The notes beneath the pieces are model-generated. The model ran no database searches and was not told where the DNA came from. It was given only the letters and a program-made list of their open reading frames with translations. Source: Burkholderiales bacterium PBB1 (GTDB lineage Bacteria; Pseudomonadota; Gammaproteobacteria; Burkholderiales; Burkholderiaceae_C). From it: DNA of 64,000 bases. Each line of letters begins with the position of its first letter. Within the stretch, counting starts at the first letter, position 1. Shown piece after piece: positions 8,776 to 18,772 of the stretch. Position numbers and translations under genes: made by a program. The stretch spans positions 60,562 to 124,561 of the forward strand of contig NKIN01000006.1 in NCBI GenBank assembly GCA_002255905.1. The letters run 5' to 3'.

Positions 8776-10035
8776 ATGACCGCTTCCTTCTTTCTGCCCT
8801 GCGCTGCCGGTGTCGAGGCGCTGCTGGCCGACGAAGTCCGGCGCGTGTTGCCGGCGGTTGAAGTGCACGCCCTGCGCGGCGGTGTCGCGCTCGATGGCGG
8901 CCCGAGCGAGGTGATGGTGCTCAACCTCGAATCGCGCCTCGCACAGCGGGTGCTGGTCGAGGTGGCTGAAGGCCCGTACCGCGACGAGCAGGCGCTCTAC
9001 GACCTGGCCGCCAGCGTGTCCTGGACGCAGTGGATCACGCCGCAGCACACCTTGCGCGTCGACACCACCGCCCACCGCAGCCCGCTGCGCAGCCTCAACT
9101 TCGCCGCGTTGCGCATCAAGGACGCGGTCTGCGACGTGTTGCGCGACGCCACCGGCGAGCGGCCGAGCGTCGACATCCGCAACCCCGACCTGGCGCTGGT
9201 GTTGCATCTCGGGGAAGAGCGCGCGGCGCTGTATGTGGACACCTCCGGCGAGCCACTGTTCAAGCGCGGTTGGCGTGAAGACAAGGGCGATGCCCCGCTG
9301 AAGGAAACACTGGCCGCGGCGATGCTCGCCGCCGCCGGCTGGCGCGGCACGCCCGAGGCGGGTGGCGCGCTGCACGACCCCTGCTGCGGCTCGGGCACGA
9401 TCGCGATCGAGGCTGCACAGATCGCCTGCGGCATCGCGCCGGGCCTGAAGCGCCGGTTCGCCTTCGAACGCCTGCTGCCATTTGCCACGCCCGAGATGCG
9501 TGCCGAGCTGCAGCGGCTGCGCAGCCACGCGCAGGCGCGCATCCATCCCTCGGCCGTGCCGATCCACGCCAGTGACGTGTCGTTCCGCATGGTCGATTTC
9601 GCACGGCGCAATGCGCAGCGTGCGGGTGTCGAGGCGGCCATCACGTTCCATGGCGGCGACGCGCTGGAACGCCCGGCGCCCGAGTTGCCCGACGACCTGC
9701 CTGGCACCTTGATGCTGAACCCGCCGTATGGAGAGCGCATCGCCGTGGCCGGCAAGGCAGCGTCTTCGCCGAGGTCGCCTGACCCCGACCCAGGCAACAA
9801 GGATCTGCCGGACGACTTCTTTGCGCGCCTCAGCGCCCACTGGAAGCGCGCCTATACGCGCCACCCGGCGGGCTGGACAGCCCACGTACTCAGTCCCGAC
9901 ATGAAGCTGCCCGGGGCGATGCGCTTGAAGGAGTCGCGGCGCACCCCGATGTGGAACGGGCCGATCGAATGCCGCTTGTTCCGCTTCGATCTGGTGGCAG
10001 GCACCATGCGCAGCGACCCCGGTTCATCGCGCTGA
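8776..10035 (+). CDS. RlmL-type 23S rRNA guanine-N2 methyltransferase (THUMP domain)
   Basis: A 419-residue class I SAM-dependent methyltransferase. An N-terminal ferredoxin-like/THUMP region (about 1-150) precedes the Rossmann domain with DPCCGSGTIAIEAAQIA (motif I) and the catalytic NPPYGERI motif, which marks N2-guanine methylation. The length matches single-domain RlmL/RlmN2-type enzymes without the RlmK half. The likely substrate is rRNA or tRNA guanine; which one cannot be decided from sequence alone. The gene converges on rsmE with a 14-base gap. Confidence 0.85.
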   Translation: MTASFFLPCAAGVEALLADEVRRVLPAVEVHALRGGVALDGGPSEVMVLNLESRLAQRVLVEVAEGPYRDEQALYDLAASVSWTQWITPQHTLRVDTTAHRSPLRSLNFAALRIKDAVCDVLRDATGERPSVDIRNPDLALVLHLGEERAALYVDTSGEPLFKRGWREDKGDAPLKETLAAAMLAAAGWRGTPEAGGALHDPCCGSGTIAIEAAQIACGIAPGLKRRFAFERLLPFATPEMRAELQRLRSHAQARIHPSAVPIHASDVSFRMVDFARRNAQRAGVEAAITFHGGDALERPAPELPDDLPGTLMLNPPYGERIAVAGKAASSPRSPDPDPGNKDLPDDFFARLSAHWKRAYTRHPAGWTAHVLSPDMKLPGAMRLKESRRTPMWNGPIECRLFRFDLVAGTMRSDPGSSR

Positions 10036-10049
10036 GTCGCGCCCCGCGA

Positions 10050-10775
10050 TCAGCGCGCGGACAACGCCAGGGTGGCCAGCACGGCGAGCGGCGCAGTGTC
10101 GGCGCGCAGCACACGGGGCCCGAGCGACAGCGGCTGAAATCCGGCCTGCAACGCAGCCTGTTCCTCCGCCTCTGACAGGCCACCTTCGGGGCCGCTGAGG
10201 AACAGCAGTGGTTCACCAGCCTGTGCGGCAGCGATGTTGTGGCCACCGGCCCGCAGGCTCAGCACATGGCGCCGGCCCATCGATCCGGGCACCAATCCCG
10301 CGAGCCAGGCCGACAAGGCGCGCACCGGCTGCACCGTCGGCACCCGCGTTCGACCGCATTGCTCACTTGCCGCTGCGGCCACCGCTTGCCAGTGCGCCAC
10401 CTTCTTGTCGGCCCGCTCACCGGTCAGCCTCAGCACCGAGCGCTCGCAGATCAAGGGCTGGATGGCCGCGACACCGAGCTCGGTCGCTTTCTCGACCACG
10501 CTGTCCATCCGCTCGTTGGCCGGCATGCCCAACGCGATCGTCACGTCGAAGTCCAGCTCTCGGTCGACAGGCTGATGGGACAGAAGCTGTACCGACACCA
10601 CGCTGCGTCCCATCTGCTCGATGCACGCCTGCCATTCGCCACCGTGGCCATCGAACAGCGTGATCGCATCGCCGGGCTGCAGCCGAAGCACCTGCACATG
10701 GCGGGTGGGTCCAGGTGGCAGCACGCAGCGCTCGCCCGCCTTCAGCGGTGGTGGAACGAAGAAGCGGGGGAGCAT
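10050..10775 (-). CDS. rsmE: 16S rRNA (uracil-1498-N3)-methyltransferase
   Basis: A 241-residue SPOUT methyltransferase. It starts MLPRFFVPPPL, has a PUA-like N-terminus and the C-terminal knot motifs LFLSGPEGGLSEAEEQAA and LGPRVLRADTAPLAVLA, which are diagnostic for RsmE. It methylates U1498 of 16S rRNA. The ATG at 10775 was chosen because it begins the conserved RFF motif; the frame extends further upstream only as antisense of the next gene. The gene lies 20 bases downstream of the acyl-CoA ligase stop on the same strand, so the two may share a transcript. Confidence 0.95.
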   Translation of the reverse strand: MLPRFFVPPPLKAGERCVLPPGPTRHVQVLRLQPGDAITLFDGHGGEWQACIEQMGRSVVSVQLLSHQPVDRELDFDVTIALGMPANERMDSVVEKATELGVAAIQPLICERSVLRLTGERADKKVAHWQAVAAAASEQCGRTRVPTVQPVRALSAWLAGLVPGSMGRRHVLSLRAGGHNIAAAQAGEPLLFLSGPEGGLSEAEEQAALQAGFQPLSLGPRVLRADTAPLAVLATLALSAR

Positions 10776-10795
10776 TGGTGAAATGAGGTGCGGCG

Positions 10796-12469
10796 TCAGG
10801 TGCCGTCGCGAAGAACGCGGCGCAGGATCTTGCCGACGTTGGTCTTGGGCATGTCGGTGCGGAACTCGATCACCCGCGGCCGTTTGTAGCCCGCCAGCAG
10901 GGTTTCGCAGTGGTGGCGCACGTCGGCCTCGGTGAGTTGCGGGTTGCTGCGCACGATGACCAGCTTGATCGCCTCCCCGGATTTCTCGTCGGGCACGCCG
11001 ACGGCAGCGCATTCGGCCACACCGGCCAGTTGCGACACCACCTCTTCGACCTCGTTGGGGTACACGTTGAAGCCGCTGACCTTGATCATGTCCTTCTTGC
11101 GGTCGATGATCTTGAAATAGCCGCGCTCGTCGACAGTACCGATGTCGCCCGAGCGAAAATAGCCATCGGGGGTCATGACCTTCGCGGTTTCGTCGGGCCG
11201 CTGCCAGTAGCCGGCCATCACCTGTGGCCCGCGGATCGCGATTTCGCCAGGCGTGCCCAGCGGAACTTCCTGGCCGGCGTCGTCGAGCAGGGTCATCTCG
11301 GTGTTGGGCATCGGCAGGCCGATGGTGCCGCTGAAACTGGTGCTATCGATCGGGTTGCAGCTGGCCGTCGGCGAGGTCTCCGACAGGCCGTAGCCCTCGA
11401 CGATCGGACAGCCGGTCTTCTCCAGCCACAGCTGTGCGGTCGCACTGTGCACCGCCATGCCGCCGCCCACCGAGATGACCAGCTGGCTCCAGTCCACGCG
11501 GTCGAAATCGGGGTGACTGGCCATCGCGCGGAACAGCGTGTTGACGGCCGGAAAGCTGTGGATGCGCTCGCCGGCCAGCGTCTTGAACAGGGCGGGCAGG
11601 TCGCGTGGATTGGGGATCAGCAGGCTGCAGCCGCCCATGCGCAGGCCCAGCATCATGTTCGTGTTGAAACCGAAGATGTGATAAAGCGGCAGCGCGCACG
11701 CTGTCAGGATCTGCACACCCGGCGGGATCTTCTTCAGCGCCGGGCCGTACCAGGCTTCGGATTGCAGGATGTTGGCCACCAGGTTGCGGTGCAGCAGCAC
11801 CGCGCCCTTGCTGATGCCGGTGGTGCCCCCGGTGTACTGCAGCACCGCGATGTCGTCCGGCCCCACGGCAACTGGCCGCAGCACCTGTTGCCGCCCGGCA
11901 GACAGCGCGGCACTGAAGCGCACGGCGCCGGGCAATTCGTACGGCGGCACCAGCTTCTTCACATGGCGCACCACCGTGTTGACGATCCACGATTTGGGCG
12001 CGCGCAGCAGGTCGCCCAATGCAGTGACCACGATCTTGCGCACCGCCACCGATGACATCACCTGCTGCAGCGTGGCCGCGAAGTTTTCCAGCACCACGAT
12101 GCCGGTCGCGCCGGAATCCTTCAGTTGATGCTCGAGCTCGCGCGGCGTGTACAACGGGTTCACATTGACCACCACGCAGCCTGCGCGCAGCACACCCGCC
12201 ACGGCGACCGGGTACTGCGGCACGTTGGGCATCATCACCGCGACCCGATCGCCCTTGACGAATCCCTGCGCCTGCAGCCAGGCCGCGAAGGCGGTCGACA
12301 GCGCATCGATCTCGCCGAAGCTGAGCGTGTGCCCCATGAACTTGCACGCCGGCAGATCGCGGTACTTGCGGAAGCTGTCATCCAGCAAGGCGACCAGCGA
12401 ATCGCACTCGGCGACATTGATCAGCGCTGGCACGCCTGGTGGGTAATGCTTGAGCCAGATTTTTTCCAT
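10796..12469 (-). CDS. fadD: Long-chain fatty-acid-CoA ligase
   Basis: A 557-residue ANL-superfamily adenylating enzyme. Visible motifs: YTGGTTGISKGAVLLHRN (P-loop A3), GYGLSETSP (A5), RSGDIGTVDERGYFKIIDRKKDMIKVSGFNVYPNEVE (A7-A8) and the catalytic Lys near the end in TNVGKILRR. The N-terminus MEKIWLKHYPPGVP is the typical FadD start, which fixes the ATG at 12469. It activates fatty acids to acyl-CoA at the inner membrane for beta-oxidation or lipid synthesis. No other beta-oxidation genes lie beside it; a CDF transporter is upstream. Confidence 0.93.
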   Translation of the reverse strand: MEKIWLKHYPPGVPALINVAECDSLVALLDDSFRKYRDLPACKFMGHTLSFGEIDALSTAFAAWLQAQGFVKGDRVAVMMPNVPQYPVAVAGVLRAGCVVVNVNPLYTPRELEHQLKDSGATGIVVLENFAATLQQVMSSVAVRKIVVTALGDLLRAPKSWIVNTVVRHVKKLVPPYELPGAVRFSAALSAGRQQVLRPVAVGPDDIAVLQYTGGTTGISKGAVLLHRNLVANILQSEAWYGPALKKIPPGVQILTACALPLYHIFGFNTNMMLGLRMGGCSLLIPNPRDLPALFKTLAGERIHSFPAVNTLFRAMASHPDFDRVDWSQLVISVGGGMAVHSATAQLWLEKTGCPIVEGYGLSETSPTASCNPIDSTSFSGTIGLPMPNTEMTLLDDAGQEVPLGTPGEIAIRGPQVMAGYWQRPDETAKVMTPDGYFRSGDIGTVDERGYFKIIDRKKDMIKVSGFNVYPNEVEEVVSQLAGVAECAAVGVPDEKSGEAIKLVIVRSNPQLTEADVRHHCETLLAGYKRPRVIEFRTDMPKTNVGKILRRVLRDGT

Positions 12470-12548
12470 GGCGCCCCGGCTCCATTGCGACCGCCGCATT
12501 CTGAAGGATCGTTCAAGACCCTCCATCAGGTGATCCGACAGCTTGCCG

Positions 12549-13445
12549 TCACTGTGAGGGGCTGCTGTGCTCCGGCCCGAGCACCACCGTCACACAGGCA
12601 TTCTTGAAATGGCGCATCACACCGGCGCGTATCGCGGCGATGTCCTGCTCGACATCGCCGAGGCGCCGCTCGGCATCGAAGCCGACGTGGATGTCGATGA
12701 ACACCCGGTTGCCGGCCCGCCGTGAGCGCACACCGTACAGCCGGTCGTAGCGGTGAAAGTGCAGCACCAGCTCGCGCATGATGTCGAGCTTGTCCTTCTC
12801 TTCCAGCGTGCCGTCCAGCAGGTCGTAGACCGAACTGGAGAACACCCCGATGGCCGAGATCAGGATGCTGCCAGCGATCACCAGCGAGGCGATCGGGTCG
12901 ATGTAGACCGACCAGGCCTGATCGGCCAGCAGCAGGCTCAGCGAGAGCGACCCGAAGATGAACACATTGCCGAACAGCTTGGTGAAAAACAGCTTCGCCT
13001 GCGAGGCCATCAGCGGCGAATCTTCGGCTTGGGCAGCCCGCTTGCAGCGCCGCCACAGCCAACCGTTGATGCTGCCGAAGACCAGTTGTGCCACCAGGCT
13101 GATGGCCACGCCGATGCCACCGACGTGCGACGGCGACAGCAACCCACGCACGGCATTGACGGTGATGACGATGAACACCAGCCCCATCAGGGCGGCGACG
13201 ATCAGGCTCGACAGGTTTTCCAGCTTGCCGATGCCGTAGTCGTAGGCATCACCCGCACCGCGCGCCAGGTGCCGCATGGCCAGCCAGGCCAGCAACACCG
13301 CGACGAACTCGAGCGCCGTCTTCAGGAAGTCGGCCAGCAGCACCGACGACTGCGCTGCCAGCAGTGCGCCGAGGGTGATCAGCGTGTCGACCGCGCCGGC
13401 GATGACGGCGGTGCGTGTCGATGAGTTCTTGTGTCCCGCCAGCAT
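12549..13445 (-). CDS. Cation diffusion facilitator family transporter (FieF/CzcD-like)
   Basis: A 298-residue inner-membrane CDF protein: about six hydrophobic segments in the first 200 residues, the family signature near DTLITLGALLAAQ / LADFLKTALEFVAVLLA, and a C-terminal cytoplasmic domain with HVGFDAERRLGDVEQDIAAIR. The usual first metal motif is altered: the conserved HxxxD/DxxxD pattern reads DTLIT and DFLKT. CDF proteins export Zn, Fe, Co or Mn in exchange for protons. Metal choice cannot be predicted. The gene precedes fadD on the same strand by about 80 bases. Confidence 0.85.
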   Translation of the reverse strand: MLAGHKNSSTRTAVIAGAVDTLITLGALLAAQSSVLLADFLKTALEFVAVLLAWLAMRHLARGAGDAYDYGIGKLENLSSLIVAALMGLVFIVITVNAVRGLLSPSHVGGIGVAISLVAQLVFGSINGWLWRRCKRAAQAEDSPLMASQAKLFFTKLFGNVFIFGSLSLSLLLADQAWSVYIDPIASLVIAGSILISAIGVFSSSVYDLLDGTLEEKDKLDIMRELVLHFHRYDRLYGVRSRRAGNRVFIDIHVGFDAERRLGDVEQDIAAIRAGVMRHFKNACVTVVLGPEHSSPSQ

Positions 13446-13488
13446 CGACGGGAATTCGCAAGGTTCGTACCCGCCCGCCTCGACTACC

Positions 13489-14928
13489 TCACTCGATCGC
13501 CTTGACCATGTCCTCGACCACCTTCTTGGCGTCGCCGAACACCATCATGGTCTTGTCCATGTAGAACAGCTCGTTGTCGAGGCCGGCATAGCCGGCGGCC
13601 ATCGAGCGTTTGTTGACGATGATGGTCTTGGCCTTGTACGCCTCAAGGATGGGCATGCCGTAGATCGGGCTGCCCTTGGTAAGCGCAGCCGGGTTCACCA
13701 CGTCGTTGGCGCCCAGGATGATCGCCACATCGGCCTGACCGAACTCGCCGTTGATGTCTTCCATCTCGAACACCTGGTCATACGGCACCTCGGCCTCGGC
13801 CAGCAGCACGTTCATGTGGCCCGGCATGCGACCGGCGACTGGGTGAATCGCGTACTTCACCGTGATGCCCTTTTCGGTCAGCTTGGCGGCCAGTTCCTTC
13901 ACCGCATGCTGGGCGCGGGCCACGGCCAGACCGTAGCCCGGCACGATGACCACGGTCTCTGCGTTGCCGAGCACGAAGGCCGCGTCGTCGGCGCTGCCGC
14001 TCTTCACTGGCCGGGCCTCGGCCTTGCCGCCGCCTGCCGAGGCCGATTCACCACCGAAGCCGCCGCCGATCACGTTGAAGAACGAGCGGTTCATGGCCTT
14101 GCACATGATGTAGCTCAGGATCGCGCCCGAGCTGCCAACCAGGCTGCCGGCGACGATCAGCATCGCGTTGTTCAGGCTGAACCCGATGCCGGCTGCCGCC
14201 CAGCCGCTGTAGCTGTTCAACATGCTCACCACCACCGGCATGTCCGCCCCGCCGATCGGGATGATGATCAGCACGCCCATCACGAAGGCCAGCGCCAGCA
14301 TGGCGAAGAATGCGGTCCAGCTGCCTGTGAACATGAACACCAGGCCCAAGCCCAGCAGGCTCAGACCGAGGACCAGGTTCAGCTTGTGCTGTCCGGCAAA
14401 CTGAACCGGTGCGCCCTGGAACAGCCTGAACTTGTACTTGCCGCTCAGCTTGCCGAAGGCGATCACCGAGCCGCTGAAGGTGATGGCCCCGATGGCCGCA
14501 CCCAGGAACAGCTCCAGCCGGTTGCCCGTGGGGATCGGCACGACCACGCCATCGATCGGATGGGCCACGATGCCGAAGGCGTAGGGCTCAGCCACTGCGG
14601 CCACCGCGATGAATACCGCCGCCAGACCGATCATGCTGTGCATGAAGGCGACGAGTTCCGGCATCTTGGTCATCTCGACGCGGTTGGCCATGGTGGCGCC
14701 AATGCCGCCACCCACCAACAGCGCCCCCAGCACCCAGACCATGCCGCCCAAATGCCCATCGGCCAGCTTGACGATCAGGGCCGCCGTCGTGGCCACGGCG
14801 ATGGCCATGCCGACCATGCCGAACAGGTTGCCGCGGATCGAGGTGGTCGGGTGGCTCAGCCCCTTGAGTGCCTGGATGAAGCAGACGCTCGCAATCAGAT
14901 AGAGCAGCGTGACGAGGTTCAGGCTCAC
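13489..14928 (-). CDS. pntB: NAD(P) transhydrogenase subunit beta
   Basis: A 479-residue membrane protein: about nine transmembrane helices followed by a Rossmann-like NADP(H)-binding domain starting near VVIVPGYGLAVARAQHAV and including ILGANDVVNPAA and VNKRSMAAGYAGLDNELFY. It couples the proton gradient to hydride transfer from NADH to NADP. The start is a GTG overlapping the pntA2 stop (GTGA on the minus strand), showing translational coupling. This is the three-subunit form (alpha1, alpha2, beta). Confidence 0.96.
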   Translation of the reverse strand: MSLNLVTLLYLIASVCFIQALKGLSHPTTSIRGNLFGMVGMAIAVATTAALIVKLADGHLGGMVWVLGALLVGGGIGATMANRVEMTKMPELVAFMHSMIGLAAVFIAVAAVAEPYAFGIVAHPIDGVVVPIPTGNRLELFLGAAIGAITFSGSVIAFGKLSGKYKFRLFQGAPVQFAGQHKLNLVLGLSLLGLGLVFMFTGSWTAFFAMLALAFVMGVLIIIPIGGADMPVVVSMLNSYSGWAAAGIGFSLNNAMLIVAGSLVGSSGAILSYIMCKAMNRSFFNVIGGGFGGESASAGGGKAEARPVKSGSADDAAFVLGNAETVVIVPGYGLAVARAQHAVKELAAKLTEKGITVKYAIHPVAGRMPGHMNVLLAEAEVPYDQVFEMEDINGEFGQADVAIILGANDVVNPAALTKGSPIYGMPILEAYKAKTIIVNKRSMAAGYAGLDNELFYMDKTMMVFGDAKKVVEDMVKAIE

Positions 14929-15245
14929 TTGGAGGCCTCCGGCACAACGGCCTTCTTGTCCTTCTTCTTGAACATCTCCAGCATCCGCCTCGTGACCAGG
15001 AAGCCGCCGAACACGTTCACCGCCGCCAGCGCCACCGCCAGCACGCCCATGGTCTTGCCGAGCGTGGTTTCAGTGAGCGCCGCCGCCAGCATCGCACCAA
15101 CGATGACGATCGCCGAGATGGCGTTCGTCACCGCCATCAGAGGCGTGTGCAGTGCGGGGGTGACCGTCCAGACGACGTGGTAGCCGACGTAGATCGCCAG
15201 CACGAAGATGATCAGGTTGGTGATGGTCGGCGAGATGATGTCCAT
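14925..15245 (-). CDS. pntA2: NAD(P) transhydrogenase subunit alpha part 2
   Basis: A 106-residue membrane subunit with three to four hydrophobic helices, opening MDIISPTITNLIIFVLAIYV and ending in a Lys-rich tail. It includes the conserved VTPALHTPLMAVTNAIS segment of the transhydrogenase membrane domain. It pairs with PntB to form the proton channel. Overlap with pntB is 4 bases. panD is 46 bases upstream. Confidence 0.93.
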   Translation of the reverse strand: MDIISPTITNLIIFVLAIYVGYHVVWTVTPALHTPLMAVTNAISAIVIVGAMLAAALTETTLGKTMGVLAVALAAVNVFGGFLVTRRMLEMFKKKDKKAVVPEASK

Positions 15246-15291
15246 CCGTCGTTCTCCAGGTGAGGGGTCAGAAAGAGGCCTGCGTCAGGTC

Positions 15292-15654
15292 TCAGAACTT
15301 GCGAATTTCCGTGATCCGGTTGCGCTCATCGAGCAACAGCACCTTCGGCTTGTAGGCGGCCGCCTCGGCGTCGGTCATCGTCGCGTAGGTGCAGATGATC
15401 AGCAGGTCGCCGACCTGGGCGCGCCGCGCCGCAGCACCGTTAAGCGAGATGACGCCAGAGCCAGGCGGCGCCTTGATAACGTAGGTCGAGAAGCGTTCGC
15501 CGTTGTTCACGTTGTAGAGCTCGATGCGCTCGAACTCGCTCATGTCGGCCTGTTCCAGCAGCGCGCTGTCGATGCCGCACGAGCCTTCGTAGTGCAGATC
15601 GGCTTCGGTCACGGTCGCGCGGTGCAGCTTGGCCCGCAGCATGACTCTGTTCAT
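15292..15654 (-). CDS. panD: Aspartate 1-decarboxylase
   Basis: A 120-residue pyruvoyl enzyme that makes beta-alanine for pantothenate and CoA. The sequence opens [22 protein letters not shown] and shows the self-cleavage site in YEGSCGID (Gly-Ser bond), then [13 protein letters not shown] and the [19 protein letters not shown] stretch. The ATG at 15654 begins the conserved start. It sits inside the pnt operon, between pntA1 and pntA2, on the same strand, so it may be cotranscribed with transhydrogenase subunits. Confidence 0.96.
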   Translation of the reverse strand: MNRVMLRAKLHRATVTEADLHYEGSCGIDSALLEQADMSEFERIELYNVNNGERFSTYVIKAPPGSGVISLNGAAARRAQVGDLLIICTYATMTDAEAAAYKPKVLLLDERNRITEIRKF

Positions 15655-15775
15655 GTCGGCCCCCACGTCGTTGTGCTCGTGCGTCCAGAGGCGGCGCCAG
15701 GTCGACGGTTGGGCGAAGACCGTTCCGTGCCTGGTGGATTGCTAGCCAGACTGTACTGGCCGTCCCTTGCGACGC

Positions 15776-16906
15776 TCATGCTTTCCTCTTCACTTCGCCG
15801 GCTTGTGTCATCAGGCAGGCGGCCACGATGTCGTCGTCCATCGGCACGTTGAACGCGCCCTCTTTGGTGATCACGAGCTTCAGGAAATCGAGAACGTTGC
15901 GGGCATACAGCGCCGACGCATCGGCAGCAACCAGCGCCGGCAGGTTGGTTTCACCGACGAGCGTGACGCCGTGCTTGATCACCGTCTTGTCGGCCTCTGA
16001 CAGCGGGCAGTTGCCGCCGCCGTTCGGGCCCTTGCCCGCGGCGATGTCGACGATCACCGATCCCGGCTTCATGGCCTTGACCATGTCCTCGGTGATCAGC
16101 GTGGGAGCCGCGCGGCCCGGGATCAAGGCGGTGGAAATCACGATGTCGGCTGCCGCCACCCGCTTAGCCACCTCGACCTTCTGGCGGTCCAGCCAGCTTT
16201 GCGGCATTGGCTTCGCGTAGCCGCCGACGCCAACGGCCGCTTCCTTTTCCTCGGGCGTGTCGTAGGACACCTCGATGTACTTGGCGCCCAGCGATTCGAC
16301 CTGCTCCTTCACGCTCGGGCGCACGTCGCTGGCCTCGATCACCGCACCCAGCCGCTTGGCCGTGGCAATCGCCTGCAGACCGGCCACGCCCACGCCCAGG
16401 ATCACCACCCGGGCGGCTTTGACCGTGCCGGCGGCCGTCATCAGCATCGGAAAGAAGCGCTGGTATCGGTCGGCCGCGATCATCACCGCCTTGTAGCCAG
16501 CGATGTTGGCCTGCGAACTCAGCACGTCCATGCTTTGCGCACGGGTGGTGCGCGGTGCGGCCTCCAGCGCGAAACTGGTGAGCCCTGCCGCAGCCAGCCG
16601 TTGCAGGCCCTCGGCGTCGAAGGGGTTCAGCATGCCGACCAGTGCGGCCCCGGGTTTGAAGAGCGGCAACTCGGCCACGCCGGGAGCGCGCACCTTCAGC
16701 ACCAGCTCGCAGCCGAAGGCACCCTCCGCGTCGGTGATCTCGGCTCCGACGGCGGTGTAGGCCGCGTCGGTGGCACTGGCCGCGACACCCGCACCCGACT
16801 GGATGCGCAGCGTGTGTCCCAGGGCTTTCAGCTTCTTGGCGGTTTCGGGTGTGACCGCCACCCGCGTTTCTCCTGCTGCCGTTTCGAGCGGAACGCCTAT
16901 CAGCAT
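15776..16906 (-). CDS. pntA1: NAD(P) transhydrogenase subunit alpha part 1
   Basis: A 376-residue soluble NAD(H)-binding subunit homologous to alanine dehydrogenase. The protein begins MLIGVPLETAAGETRVAVTP and includes the Rossmann signature VVILGVGVAGLQAIATAKRLGA and the end-region GETNLPALVAADASALYARN. The start at 16906 has an upstream GAGGAGG ribosome-binding site. It transfers hydride from NADH to the NADP domain of PntB. The three pnt genes and panD form one minus-strand cluster. Confidence 0.96.
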   Translation of the reverse strand: MLIGVPLETAAGETRVAVTPETAKKLKALGHTLRIQSGAGVAASATDAAYTAVGAEITDAEGAFGCELVLKVRAPGVAELPLFKPGAALVGMLNPFDAEGLQRLAAAGLTSFALEAAPRTTRAQSMDVLSSQANIAGYKAVMIAADRYQRFFPMLMTAAGTVKAARVVILGVGVAGLQAIATAKRLGAVIEASDVRPSVKEQVESLGAKYIEVSYDTPEEKEAAVGVGGYAKPMPQSWLDRQKVEVAKRVAAADIVISTALIPGRAAPTLITEDMVKAMKPGSVIVDIAAGKGPNGGGNCPLSEADKTVIKHGVTLVGETNLPALVAADASALYARNVLDFLKLVITKEGAFNVPMDDDIVAACLMTQAGEVKRKA

Positions 16907-17066
16907 CAATGCCTCCTCAGACCCATCGAGAGCGCCCCTGCGCTGCTCCTCCAAGCCGCTATTGTCCTCAGATTACGGGCTTCTCAGCGGACCGCCTGCC
17001 TGCGCCATCGGCCAGAGCGCCGGATCGCAACCCCGTCTGCGGGTTGATCCCTGTGCCGCCGGTACC

Positions 17067-17567
17067 ATGAAGGCCATGAAAAAGCGCTGGAAACCCAACG
17101 TCACCGTGGCGGCAGTCATCGAGAAGGACGGTCGCTTTCTGCTGATCGAAGAGCACACCCCGGAGGGGCTGCGGCTGAACAACCCGGCCGGGCACCTCGA
17201 TCCGGCCGAGTCGCCGCAGGAAGGTGCGGTTCGCGAGGTGCTGGAGGAAACCGGCTGCGCTTTCACTCCGCTCGCCGTGGTCGGTATCTACCTCGGGCGC
17301 TTTCAGCGGCCCGCGCGCGGCGAGGACCTCACGTACCTGCGCATTGCCTACTCGGGTACGGTCGGCGAGCCCTTGCCAGGCCGCACGCTCGACCACGGCA
17401 TCGTGCGTACGCTGTGGATGACGCTGGACGAAGTGCGCGCCAGCACGGCGCGGCACCGCAGCACGATGGTGTTGCGCAGCATCGAGGACCACGTCGCCGG
17501 GTGCCGGTATCCGCTGACGCTGATCACGACCGAGGCGAGCGTGTACATGCCGGATCTTCTGCCGTGA
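17067..17567 (+). CDS. nudJ: NUDIX hydrolase, NudJ-like phosphatase
   Basis: A protein of about 166 residues (ATG 17067; ATG 17076 is an alternative). The NUDIX box [22 protein letters not shown] matches GX5EX7REUXEEXGU. Position directly upstream of mnmA is the same as E. coli nudJ (ymfB), and the family hydrolyses thiamine diphosphate precursors (HMP-PP) and nucleoside diphosphates. Its last codons overlap the start of mnmA (GTGA), so the two genes are translationally coupled. Confidence 0.88.
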   Translation: MKAMKKRWKPNVTVAAVIEKDGRFLLIEEHTPEGLRLNNPAGHLDPAESPQEGAVREVLEETGCAFTPLAVVGIYLGRFQRPARGEDLTYLRIAYSGTVGEPLPGRTLDHGIVRTLWMTLDEVRASTARHRSTMVLRSIEDHVAGCRYPLTLITTEASVYMPDLLP

Positions 17568-18691
17568 GCACGCGGCGACGGATCGTCGTCGGCTTGAGCG
17601 GCGGCGTGGATTCGGCAGTCAGTGCCCATCTGCTGAAGCAGCAGGGGCATGAGGTGATCGGCATCTTCATGAAGAACTGGGAGGATGACGACGACAGCGA
17701 ATACTGCTCGAGCCGCCAAGACTTTCTGGACGCCGCCTCGGTGGCCGACGTGCTGGGCATCGAGATCGAGCACGTCAACTTCGCGGCCGATTACAAGGAT
17801 CGGGTGTTCGCCGATTTCCTGCGCGAGTATCAGGCGGGCCGCACGCCCAACCCCGACGTGCTGTGCAACGCCGAAATCAAGTTCAAGGCCTTCCTCGACC
17901 ACGCGATGCGGCTCGGTGCCGAGTGCATCGCGACGGGACATTACGCACGCGTGAGGCAAGTGGACGGCTCGTTCCAACTGCTCAAGGGACTGGACCCGCT
18001 GAAGGACCAGAGCTACTTTCTGCACCGGCTCAATCAGGCGCAGCTGTCGAAGACGCTGTTTCCGGTCGGCGAGCTGCCCAAGACCGAAGTGCGACGCATC
18101 GCTGCCGAGATTGGCTTGCCGAATGCGAAGAAGAAGGACAGCACCGGCATCTGTTTCATCGGCGAGCGGCCGTTTCGCGAGTTCCTCAACCGCTACCTCG
18201 CGCACGCGCCCGGGCCGATCAGGGACGATCGTGGCCGGGTGATCGGCGAGCACGTCGGGCTGAGCTTCTACACGCTGGGCCAGCGCAAGGGCATCGGCAT
18301 CGGCGGGCTGAAGCCGAGGGCCCAGGTGCGTGGTGGCGGCGATCACGCGCCCTGGTTCACCGCCCGCAAGGACATGGCCACCAACACCTTGTATGTCGTT
18401 CAGGGCCACGATCACCCCTGGCTGCAAAGCACGACGTTGGTGGCCGACGACGCCAGCTGGATCGCCGGTGGACCGCCGGGGCCTGGCCCACTGGCCGCCA
18501 AGACGCGGTACCGGCAGACCGATGCCGCCTGCACGCTGGTGGCCGGCGAGAAGACGCCAGTACCTGAGCGCTTCGAGCTGCGCTTTTCTGCGGCGCAATG
18601 GGCGGTCACGCCAGGGCAGTCCGCCGTGCTCTACGACGGCGAGGTCTGCCTGGGTGGTGGCGTGATCGCGGAGGTTCAAGTCGCGCGCTGA
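17564..18691 (+). CDS. mnmA: tRNA-specific 2-thiouridylase MnmA
   Basis: A 375-residue enzyme that thiolates U34 of Lys, Glu and Gln tRNAs. Motifs: PP-loop [25 protein letters not shown], first catalytic Cys in [12 protein letters not shown], second Cys in [13 protein letters not shown], and [10 protein letters not shown]. The GTG at 17564 overlaps the nudJ stop and gives the normal N-terminus ([13 protein letters not shown]). Upstream in-frame codons are shadows of nudJ. Confidence 0.97.
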   Translation: MSTRRRIVVGLSGGVDSAVSAHLLKQQGHEVIGIFMKNWEDDDDSEYCSSRQDFLDAASVADVLGIEIEHVNFAADYKDRVFADFLREYQAGRTPNPDVLCNAEIKFKAFLDHAMRLGAECIATGHYARVRQVDGSFQLLKGLDPLKDQSYFLHRLNQAQLSKTLFPVGELPKTEVRRIAAEIGLPNAKKKDSTGICFIGERPFREFLNRYLAHAPGPIRDDRGRVIGEHVGLSFYTLGQRKGIGIGGLKPRAQVRGGGDHAPWFTARKDMATNTLYVVQGHDHPWLQSTTLVADDASWIAGGPPGPGPLAAKTRYRQTDAACTLVAGEKTPVPERFELRFSAAQWAVTPGQSAVLYDGEVCLGGGVIAEVQVAR

Positions 18692-18772
18692 GCGGCCGAA
18701 AACGGAGCAGACGGTGGCGCATCCTCGCCGCCGGGTCCGGCGTGCATCGCGCCCCGAATTTCTGCCCTATCC

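Noticed and set aside
13276..15183. 635-codon plus-strand frame opposite pnt genes
   Set aside because: His-rich, low-complexity shadow of pntB and pntA2.
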